From an uncultured Clostridia bacterium (GTDB lineage Bacteria; Bacillota; Clostridia; Lachnospirales; Lachnospiraceae), in NCBI GenBank assembly GCA_946405675.1, contig CAMJIC010000056.1:1-12530 (forward strand): a stretch of DNA of 12,530 nucleotides, given 5' to 3'. The translations under genes were made by a program, and so were the position numbers. How positions within the stretch are numbered: position 1 is the first letter of the stretch; every line of letters starts with the position of its first letter. Of the stretch, positions 1 to 7,074 are shown in pieces. The notes under the pieces are model-generated. The model was not told where the DNA came from and searched no databases. It saw only the letters and a program-made list of their open reading frames with translations.

Positions 1-588
1 CTTGCGGGGCTTGTTCCATGGTTTTATTTCAACGATGCACTCCAGGGAGGTACGAGATCCCTGATCGAATACAGCTATCTGGTGAAGAAGGTGGTATTCA
101 AGATCGAGATCCTCCCCATCGTAAAGGCAGTCAGTGCCTTATATGTGCATCTGTTTTTTGTTGCCCTGACGTGGCTGCTGTACTGCTTTTACGGAAAGTT
201 CCCGGGGCTTTATACCTTCCAGGTTCTCTATTACAGCTTCTGCATGTTCCTCATGGTGCTGAGCTTAAGCTACGCGACAAGCGCCATTACGGTGCTGTTT
301 CGGGACATGGAGCAGCTGGTGGCGATCGTGCTCCAGATCGGCGTGTGGGCAACCCCTATCATGTGGGATCTTTCCTCCATCGGTCTGCCTCGGTGGCTTG
401 TCATCCTCTTTAAGATGAACCCGATGTACTATATTGTCTACGGTTACCGGGATACATTTGTCTATCACAGAGGATTCTGGGAGCATCCCCTTCTCACGGT
501 ATACTTCTGGTGCTTTACCGCCCTGGCTTACCTGTGGGGCGTGAAGACCTTCCGAAGGAGCAGGGGGCATTTTGCCGATGTGCTGTAG
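1..588 (+). CDS. wzm: Polysaccharide ABC exporter, permease subunit (Wzm/TagG type), 3' part
   Basis: This is the membrane subunit of an ABC-2 exporter that moves a lipid-linked polysaccharide out across the cytoplasmic membrane. The reading frame is open from base 1, so the true start lies upstream; 195 residues are visible, about two thirds to three quarters of a typical 260-280 residue permease. Seen: an amphipathic entry segment (PWFYFNDALQGG), then hydrophobic stretches at about visible residues 42-62, 70-95, 104-121 and 164-180. Family hallmarks are the cytoplasmic-loop motif LFRDMEQ followed by the TPIMWD helix, the NPMYYIVYGYRD segment, and the C-terminal tail ending FADVL, typical of the TagG/Wzm group. 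The ATPase gene follows 143 bp downstream on the same strand, as usual for these pairs. The family assignment is firm; the exported polymer cannot be told from this protein. Confidence 0.93.
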   Translation, partial: LAGLVPWFYFNDALQGGTRSLIEYSYLVKKVVFKIEILPIVKAVSALYVHLFFVALTWLLYCFYGKFPGLYTFQVLYYSFCMFLMVLSLSYATSAITVLFRDMEQLVAIVLQIGVWATPIMWDLSSIGLPRWLVILFKMNPMYYIVYGYRDTFVYHRGFWEHPLLTVYFWCFTALAYLWGVKTFRRSRGHFADVL

Positions 589-642
589 CATGGCGGGAAA
601 TCATATTTCCGGACGGGTTCACAGGAGCTGTACACAGGATAA

Positions 643-676
643 GGTTTACAGATGGTTTACAAGATGGTTTACAGAT
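643..676 (+). repeat. Three tandem copies of GGTTTACA(A)GAT in the wzm-wzt gap
   Basis: The 143-bp gap between permease and ATPase genes (589-731) contains three consecutive near-identical units: GGTTTACAGAT (643-653), GGTTTACAAGAT (654-665, one extra A) and GGTTTACAGAT (666-676). Just after the permease stop there is also a small hairpin, GGAAAT (596-601) and ATTTCC (605-610) with a 3-base loop and no following T-run. The rest of the gap shows no gene. It is unusually long for two subunits of one transporter, so it may hold a regulatory site, a processing site or simple slippage-born repeats; nothing in the sequence decides among these. Confidence 0.85.
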
Positions 677-731
677 GCTGCGGTGCTTTCCGGCACAGGG
701 ACTGGAAAAACAGACAGGCTGGATATGAGTC

Positions 732-2081
732 ATGAGACATGAAACCAACAAAGAACAAAACAGTGAAGAGCCGGTCATCCGCGTCGCGGATGTGACAAAG
801 AGCTATCGTCTCTACAAACGACAGAGGGACAGGCTCTGGGAGTCTCTCGGCCTTGATTTCAGGAAAAACTATAAAGAAAAGCATGCGCTGAACGGCGTGA
901 GCTTTGAAGTCGGGAAAGGGGAGACGGTCGGCATCATCGGAACCAACGGGTCCGGAAAATCCACCATGCTGAAGCTGATCACGGGTGTGCTTACCCCTAC
1001 AAAAGGCACGATCAAGGTGAATGGAAGGATCAGTGCGCTTCTGGAGCTGGGAGCCGGGTTCAACATGGAATATACCGGGATCGAAAACATTTACCTGAAC
1101 GGGACCATGATCGGATTCACGAAGGAGGAGATCGACCTCAGGCTCCAGTCTATCATCGACTTTGCGGATATCGGCGATTATATCAACCAGCCGGTGAAAA
1201 GCTATTCCAGCGGCATGTTCGTGCGCCTCGCGTTTGCAGTGGCGATCAATATCGATCCGGAGATCCTGATTGTCGATGAAGCACTGTCGGTGGGGGATGT
1301 TTTTTTCCAGTCAAAGTGCTACCGGAAATTTGAGGAATTCAAACGGGAGGGCAAGACGATCCTGTTTGTCTCCCATGACCTGAGCGCGATCTCCAGGTAC
1401 TGCGACAGAGCGATCCTGCTTAATCAGGGGGATAAGATATACGAGGGCACTCCGAAGGAGGCCATTGATATCTACAAGAAGGTTCTGGTTGACCAGTTCC
1501 ATAAAGGCTCCGGGACGGCGGATGCATCTGAAGGATCATCACCGGACAGGGGGGATCAGAAGGGCGGCGCGGACGGCAAAACGAAGCGCTGGCAGGATCA
1601 TTTCCCGGTGAACCCAAGCCTTGTGGAGTACGGGGAAAAGAATGCCCAGATCATCGATTACGGGTTGTATGATGAGAAGAACCTGCCGACCTCCAATTTT
1701 ATCAAAGGCTCCATGTTCACGGTGAGGATGCGGATCAGGGCCAGGGAGACGGTGCTCGAGCCTATCTTCGCATTTACCATTAAAAACCTGAAGGGGATCG
1801 AGATCTGCGGGACCAACACGACCATGGAGAAGGTTCCGGTGCCGACGATGCATGCCGGGGATGAACATATCGTGACCTTTACCCAGAAGATCGATCTGCA
1901 GGGAGGAGAATACCTGCTTTCGCTGGGCTGTACCGGCTACCAGGACGGGATGTTCCGTGTGTTTCACCGTTTGTATGACGTGATATCCCTTACCGTTGTT
2001 TCTTCCAGGGATACGGTAGGTTTCTACGATATGAACAGTACCTGTATTCTTGATCCGAAGGATCTGATGGAGCAGGCCTGA
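732..2081 (+). CDS. wzt: Polysaccharide ABC exporter, ATPase with C-terminal Wzt-type carbohydrate-binding domain
   Basis: This ATPase powers export of the polysaccharide through the adjacent permease. The nucleotide-binding domain fills residues 14-255: Walker A GTNGSGKST (70-78), ABC signature YSSGM (158-162), Walker B ILIVDEA (178-184) with catalytic E183, and H-loop SHD (214-216). A hydrophilic Gly/Ser/Asp/Lys-rich linker (about 258-290) leads to a beta-rich C-terminal domain (about 295-445) with the Wzt_C pattern, including GSMFTVRMRI, the GIEICGTNT turn and LQGGEYLLSLG. In E. coli O8/O9a the equivalent domain binds the modified non-reducing end of the finished O-polysaccharide and so gates export. 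At 449 residues it matches long Wzt proteins, not the shorter TagH-like ones. An in-frame stop at 726-728 two codons upstream makes ATG 732 the earliest start; its ribosome site (GGCTGGA, 717-723) is weak. Confidence 0.96.
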   Translation: MRHETNKEQNSEEPVIRVADVTKSYRLYKRQRDRLWESLGLDFRKNYKEKHALNGVSFEVGKGETVGIIGTNGSGKSTMLKLITGVLTPTKGTIKVNGRISALLELGAGFNMEYTGIENIYLNGTMIGFTKEEIDLRLQSIIDFADIGDYINQPVKSYSSGMFVRLAFAVAINIDPEILIVDEALSVGDVFFQSKCYRKFEEFKREGKTILFVSHDLSAISRYCDRAILLNQGDKIYEGTPKEAIDIYKKVLVDQFHKGSGTADASEGSSPDRGDQKGGADGKTKRWQDHFPVNPSLVEYGEKNAQIIDYGLYDEKNLPTSNFIKGSMFTVRMRIRARETVLEPIFAFTIKNLKGIEICGTNTTMEKVPVPTMHAGDEHIVTFTQKIDLQGGEYLLSLGCTGYQDGMFRVFHRLYDVISLTVVSSRDTVGFYDMNSTCILDPKDLMEQA

Positions 2082-2109
2082 TGGATCCTTTGGCAGGCGG
2101 AGGGAAGAT

Positions 2110-4314
2110 ATGGCAAAGTTCAATACACAGTATTATCAGGGAAATGATCAGTATTCGGATGGTGACATCGAGGAGAGGATCCTGCGGATCGTGCAGGAGA
2201 AATCCTCCTGGGAAACCTCCGGCGACAGGTCATTTCCTGTTTTATATCATCTGTCTCAGGTGCGGGAGAACATCCTTTCCTGGTATGACTTCCGGAAGGG
2301 GGCGTCCGTTCTTGAGATCGGCGCGGGTCCAGGCGCCATCACGGGGCTTCTGTGCCGCAAATGCCATAAGGTGACGAGCGTGGAGCTTTCCATGCGCAGG
2401 GCCAGGATCAACTATGAACGGCACAGGGATTGTGAGAACCTTACGCTGATGGCGGGCAACCTGAACGACATGCAGTTTGAGGAGCAGTTTGACTATGTCA
2501 TACTGAACGGCGTGTTTGAGTATGCCGGCTCCTTCACCCAGGGGGCAGACCCTTACGCCGCCTTCCTGCGGCGCTGTGCGGGATACCTGAAGGAGGACGG
2601 GCGGCTTCTGATTGCCATTGAAAACCGGCTCGGACTGAAATACTTTGCGGGAGCGCCGGAGGACCATACGGACAATTACATGGAGGGACTGAAGGATTAT
2701 CCGGAAAACCCGGCAGTCCATACCTTCTCGAAGCAGGAGTGGGAGACGCTGTGTGACAGATGCGGCCTTTCCTGGCGGAGATTCTATTACCCGTACCCGG
2801 ACTATAAATTTCCGGGTGAAATTTTTACCCAGGGTACGCTCCGGGCCGGCAGCTTCGGGAAAAATGCATGGAATTTCAACCCGCGCCGCCTGGAGCTGTT
2901 CTCCGAGCAGGCGATGGGAGAGACTCTTTGCAGGGAAGGCGTGATGGATCGTTTTATGAATTCCTTCCTGATCGAGGCGGGAAGGAAGGTGGCCAGGCCA
3001 TCCGGCCTTGAGCCTGAGATCGTGTATGCCAAGATCAGCTCGGACCGGGATCCTTCCTTCCGGATCCAGACGGTGATCCGCCAGTACCCTGACGGGTCAA
3101 AGGAGGTGGTCAAAAGCCCTCTGACAAAAGAGGCGGCATCGCATCTGGAACGGATGCATGAAAGGGAATCTGAGGAGGAATTCAGGCTTTCCCAAAGCGG
3201 CGCAAAGCCCTGCGCGAGCCTTCTGAGAGGCAGGAGGATGGAGGATGGATCCCTGGTTTACCCGTTTCTTCCGGGGAAAAGCCTGGCGGAAATGATCACG
3301 GGGGATGCGGCGTCCATCCGCGGCGCCTGTGATTACCTGATGGAACTGATTCTGGCAGGCAAGACCTCAGAAGAAGAAAGACCGGATGCAGAGGTTTTTA
3401 CCAGGCTGTTCGGAAAGGCACGCCTGAGCACAACAGAATCCCTTCCGGAGACAGCGAAACCGCTTTCAGGTACGGTCAGGGGATACAAAGCCCTTGTGTG
3501 CCCAGCCAATATCGATCTCATTTTTGACAATATCTTCCCTCAGCAAGACGGGGACAGGATCATCGACGGGGAGTGGATCGTCGATACGCCTGTTCCGGCA
3601 CAGTTTTTGTTGTGGCGTGCTGTCAATGAACTGTATTCCTCCCGCAGGGAGCTCGAGCAGATCCTTCCCCGGGATCAGCTCCTGAAAGAATATGGAATCA
3701 GCCAGGAGGCAGGGCAGGTGTTCTGGAAATGGGCGTCCCATTTTGAAAAGGAATACGTGAAGGCCAACCGCCTGGGAGCCTTTGCCATGCCTGTCAGAAA
3801 GGCGGATCTTGCTGCGCTTCAGTGGACCGGCCAGGAGATCCGGCTGACGGCCACCCTTTACCTGGATCGGGGAAATGGATGGAGGGAAGAGGATGCGGTG
3901 CATGTTGACACATCTATCGAGAAAGGGCGATATGATGTAACGTTTGAGATTGACTGCCCATCTACGGTCAGGGCTCTGCGCTTTGACCCGCTGGAAGGAT
4001 GCCCGTGTATCTGTGATCTTCACTCGGAGGAGGCTGTTCTTATGCCGATGAACGCGTCTGCCCGGACACGCGGCAAAGCGGTATTCCTTACGCTGGATCC
4101 ATCTTACCGGCTGAAGTGCCGGAGGATTCCGGACAGGCTGCGTATTACAGGACGTGTGCGCACCAAAGACCCCGGATGGGCACTGGACAGGAGCCAGGAG
4201 CTGTTGATGAGAAGCGGCCTGAAGCAGGCGGCAGCTCTGACACGGCGCACAGGTATTCGTCTGATGTCCATTTTCAGAGACAGATCGACAGATCATGAAT
4301 GGAGAAGCGTATGA
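2110..4314 (+). CDS. Fusion protein: SAM methyltransferase, kinase-fold-like region and C-terminal beta module
   Basis: A 734-residue protein preceded by a good ribosome site (GGAGGG, 2099-2104). Residues about 60-175 are a class I SAM-dependent methyltransferase: motif I VLEIGAGPG (67-75), acidic strand end E92 (VELS), NLND (117-120) and FDYVILNGVFEYA (127-139). Residues about 300-555 have landmarks of a kinase/aminoglycoside-phosphotransferase fold: possible ATP lysine K335 (VVKSPL), hinge-like YPFLPGKSL (384-392), NIDLIFDN (467-474) aligning with the Brenner motif HxDxxxxN (D469 and N474 kept, His replaced by Asn), and IIDGEW (484-489) where the metal-binding Asp is expected. Residues about 570-685 look like a beta-sandwich (LRFDPLEG, 623-630). 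No signal peptide is seen. Methyltransferase plus kinase beside a Wzm/Wzt pair recalls WbdD, the O8/O9a chain terminator; that function is inferred. The methyltransferase call is firm, kinase activity uncertain. Confidence 0.85.
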   Translation: MAKFNTQYYQGNDQYSDGDIEERILRIVQEKSSWETSGDRSFPVLYHLSQVRENILSWYDFRKGASVLEIGAGPGAITGLLCRKCHKVTSVELSMRRARINYERHRDCENLTLMAGNLNDMQFEEQFDYVILNGVFEYAGSFTQGADPYAAFLRRCAGYLKEDGRLLIAIENRLGLKYFAGAPEDHTDNYMEGLKDYPENPAVHTFSKQEWETLCDRCGLSWRRFYYPYPDYKFPGEIFTQGTLRAGSFGKNAWNFNPRRLELFSEQAMGETLCREGVMDRFMNSFLIEAGRKVARPSGLEPEIVYAKISSDRDPSFRIQTVIRQYPDGSKEVVKSPLTKEAASHLERMHERESEEEFRLSQSGAKPCASLLRGRRMEDGSLVYPFLPGKSLAEMITGDAASIRGACDYLMELILAGKTSEEERPDAEVFTRLFGKARLSTTESLPETAKPLSGTVRGYKALVCPANIDLIFDNIFPQQDGDRIIDGEWIVDTPVPAQFLLWRAVNELYSSRRELEQILPRDQLLKEYGISQEAGQVFWKWASHFEKEYVKANRLGAFAMPVRKADLAALQWTGQEIRLTATLYLDRGNGWREEDAVHVDTSIEKGRYDVTFEIDCPSTVRALRFDPLEGCPCICDLHSEEAVLMPMNASARTRGKAVFLTLDPSYRLKCRRIPDRLRITGRVRTKDPGWALDRSQELLMRSGLKQAAALTRRTGIRLMSIFRDRSTDHEWRSV
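4301..4304 (+). promoter_or_regulatory. Shine-Dalgarno GGAG that decides the start of the GT2-GT4 gene
   Basis: GGAG lies 6 bases before ATG 4311. An in-frame ATG at 4299 would put this site inside the coding region and has no comparable purine-rich site ahead of it. With ATG 4311 the start overlaps the preceding stop as ATGA (4311-4314), a common arrangement for translational coupling. Confidence 0.75.
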
Positions 4315-7070
4315 CACACAGTGCAGTTGACATCATCGTTCCGGTCTTCAACGGTTATGAGGATCTGGTCCGGTGCGTGGAGAGCATCCAGAGAAATACA
4401 AACCTTGCCAGGCATCGTGTTGTGCTGATCGATGACTGCAGCACAGATGACCGGGTGAGGACTTTTCTCCACGAGGTCTGTGATGGGCAGAGCGAGGATG
4501 CGGAATATGGGATGATCGCCCTGTTTAATGCCGAAAACAGAGGGTTTTCCGCAAATGTGAACAAGGGGCTTTCCTGGTCTGACCGTGATACGATCCTGCT
4601 GAATTCTGATACGATCGTGACGCAGGGCTGGGTGGAGAAGCTTCAGCTTTGCGCAGGCCGATCGGAGCGCATCGCAACCGTGACGCCTCTTTCCAACGCA
4701 GCGACCCTGGCATCGGTTCCGGTCTTTCTGAAGGATAATCAGATTCCGGAAGGGTTTACGGTGGATTCCTATGCAAGGCTGGTGGAACGCGCCTCCCTGC
4801 ACCGTTATCCCCAGGTGCCGGTGGGTGTAGGGTTCTGCTTGTATGTACGAAATGAGGCATATGTGCTGGCGGGGGCTTTTGATGAGAAGGCATTCGGACG
4901 CGGTTACGGGGAGGAAAACGATTTCTGCTTCCGCTGCAGTATGCTTGGCTTTTGCCATGTATTGTGTGATGACACATTCATCTATCATCGTGGAACCGCT
5001 TCCTTCCGGACACAGGAGAAGGAGCAGCTGATCCAGGCCCACGAAGCGATTCTCCGCAGACGGTATCCGCAGTTCATGAAGATCAATGACAGCTATTGCA
5101 GGGAGGATCCTGATTCCGAGATCAGGGACAATCTGCTGCTTCATCAGTGCCTGGAAAACGGAAAGAAGAACCTGCTTTATTTCCTGCACCTGGATTTTCG
5201 GCAGATCGGGGAGAAGAGCATCGGGGGAACGCAGCTGCATGTCCGGGACCTGGTGTCAGGCATGATGGAGCAGTTCAATGTTTTCGTATGCGCAAGGGAC
5301 AAGGACGCACTCCGTCTGACGCTTTACCTGGAGCCGGGCAGCCTTCCTGACTGGCAGGTCATTCAGAGTGAGGATGTGGCGGACCGGAAGGGGCAGCTTG
5401 TCACGTTCCGGTTTCCCATCGGCCCGGAAGAACCCTTTCCTGTTTTTTACGAGGAGCATCTGGCGCAGGTCATCCGGAAGATCCTGACGTCATTTGGCAT
5501 CGATCTGGTTCATGTGCACCATACACAGGGGCTGTCACTGGATATTTTCCGGGAGTGCAGGAAACTGGAGATTCCTGTCATCTGTACCTTACATGATTAT
5601 TATTATGCCTGCCCGACTACCAAGCTCCTCACTCCGGAGGGAACCTTCTGCCCGTTGGAGGATCGCTTTGTACAGACAGAAGAAAAAAACTGCGCAAAAT
5701 GCCTGAAGGATAATTGCGGATACGGAAGAGTGAAGGTGATCAGCCACTGGCGGCAGGAGAATCTCAAGGCTCTTTCGGCCTGCAGCAGGATTCTCTTTCC
5801 GTCAGAGAGCGCGAGGAAGATCATGTGCGCAGCCTTCCCTTCCCTTGAATCCATAAGCATGACGATCGGGCACGGGACGGATCCGGTATCCTCCGGATCT
5901 GTCCTGGTGGAGCTTCCGGAGACGGTCATAAAAACGGAGCGGATGCATTCGAGGCTGGATCAGATGCCGGGAGACGGCGGCAGCTTTCATTACCTTTCGG
6001 GGTGGGCATACATGGAAGGATCGAACAGTGCCAATACATCGATTATGGTCGAAGTGACTGATCATGTCGGGACCGTATCCGTCCTTCAGGTAAGGCCCCA
6101 TGCACGGCCGGATGTTGCCGCGGCCATGGCTCAGCCGGAGTATCTTTGGAGTGGGATCCATGCGGTGTTCCAGGTTCCCGGCCTCAGGAAGGGGCGGATC
6201 CGGATCCGAATCCTGATCCGGGAGAAGGATCGGTTCTATACGGACGGAAAGGTCTACCGGACGATCTGGAATCCGGAGACGGAGGAGGACAGGAAGCTGA
6301 ATGTCGCGTACCTTGGCGGCGTCACCAAGGCGAAGGGATCAGATATCCTTCTGAGCCTCATCCGCCACAAGGATGCGCCGTTTAGGCTGTTTGTGTACGG
6401 TGAGGTCGGCGATCCCAGGATCGACCCGGCCAGGGCACCGGGGCATGTATGCTTTTCGGGTGTCTACCAGAAGGATGATATTTATGACCTGCTCAAGGCA
6501 AGCAGGATCGATGTCGCGCTGATCGTTCCCTCCTGGGCCGAGACCTTCTGCTATACGTTGTCAGAGGCATGGGCGTGCCGGATCCCGGTCATCGGAACCG
6601 ACCTTGGGGCAGTGGGAGAGCGGATCAAAAGGACGGGGGCAGGCTGGCTGCTTGCGCCGGGGGCGGACGGGGAAGCGGTGTTCGCTCTTCTGGAGCGTAT
6701 CCAGAAGCATCCGGAAGCATTGGCAAATAAGAAAAAGAAGGCATGTGCATTGTCCCTGAAAAGTGTTGCCGGCATGAATGAGCAATACCGCAACCTGTAT
6801 ACGTCTTCCATTGTGCCTGCAAAGCCTGTGGTTGTGAAGCGGGGAAAGGAGCGGGATCCCGAATTCCTGATCGAGGGGCTGGCCATGGCCAACAGCTGCG
6901 TGAAGGGAAGAGGAATGGCCAGTGCCATGAACCGCCTCCGTGAGGAAAATGAGATGCTCCATACTTCGATGGAGCTTCTGAAGCATACAACGTCTTATCA
7001 GGTTGCAAGAAAGATTTCAGAGGCGAACATTCCCTTTAAGGAGCCTTTGAAGAAACTGCTGAAGAGGTAA
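4311..7070 (+). CDS. Bifunctional glycosyltransferase, GT2 fused to GT4 with an inserted beta domain
   Basis: A 919-residue cytoplasmic or membrane-associated enzyme, probably adding two sugars to the growing glycan. Numbering is from ATG 4311; the in-frame ATG 4299 would add four residues. Residues about 5-225 are a GT-A fold GT2: DIIVPVFNGYEDL, DDCSTD (41-46), NSDT (98-101, the DxD-like site) and GEENDFCFR (200-208). Residues about 285-515 are the N-terminal half of a GT4: GGTQLHVRD (305-313), HVHHTQG, LHDYYYACPT (427-436) and a four-Cys cluster (C447, C461, C464, C469). A beta-rich block (about 550-655, GWAYMEG) interrupts the GT4. The C-terminal GT4 half follows (LNVAYLGG from 663) with the EX7E pair E744/E752. 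The tail (about 870-919) is a predicted coiled or amphipathic helix. Sugars and linkages cannot be read from sequence. Confidence 0.9.
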   Translation: MTHSAVDIIVPVFNGYEDLVRCVESIQRNTNLARHRVVLIDDCSTDDRVRTFLHEVCDGQSEDAEYGMIALFNAENRGFSANVNKGLSWSDRDTILLNSDTIVTQGWVEKLQLCAGRSERIATVTPLSNAATLASVPVFLKDNQIPEGFTVDSYARLVERASLHRYPQVPVGVGFCLYVRNEAYVLAGAFDEKAFGRGYGEENDFCFRCSMLGFCHVLCDDTFIYHRGTASFRTQEKEQLIQAHEAILRRRYPQFMKINDSYCREDPDSEIRDNLLLHQCLENGKKNLLYFLHLDFRQIGEKSIGGTQLHVRDLVSGMMEQFNVFVCARDKDALRLTLYLEPGSLPDWQVIQSEDVADRKGQLVTFRFPIGPEEPFPVFYEEHLAQVIRKILTSFGIDLVHVHHTQGLSLDIFRECRKLEIPVICTLHDYYYACPTTKLLTPEGTFCPLEDRFVQTEEKNCAKCLKDNCGYGRVKVISHWRQENLKALSACSRILFPSESARKIMCAAFPSLESISMTIGHGTDPVSSGSVLVELPETVIKTERMHSRLDQMPGDGGSFHYLSGWAYMEGSNSANTSIMVEVTDHVGTVSVLQVRPHARPDVAAAMAQPEYLWSGIHAVFQVPGLRKGRIRIRILIREKDRFYTDGKVYRTIWNPETEEDRKLNVAYLGGVTKAKGSDILLSLIRHKDAPFRLFVYGEVGDPRIDPARAPGHVCFSGVYQKDDIYDLLKASRIDVALIVPSWAETFCYTLSEAWACRIPVIGTDLGAVGERIKRTGAGWLLAPGADGEAVFALLERIQKHPEALANKKKKACALSLKSVAGMNEQYRNLYTSSIVPAKPVVVKRGKERDPEFLIEGLAMANSCVKGRGMASAMNRLREENEMLHTSMELLKHTTSYQVARKISEANIPFKEPLKKLLKR

Positions 7071-7074
7071 AGGC

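Noticed and set aside
4299..4310. Upstream ATG 4299 as start of the GT2-GT4 gene
   Set aside because: It lacks a ribosome site and overlaps the upstream gene by 16 bp, while ATG 4311 has GGAG at ideal spacing and an ATGA overlap.
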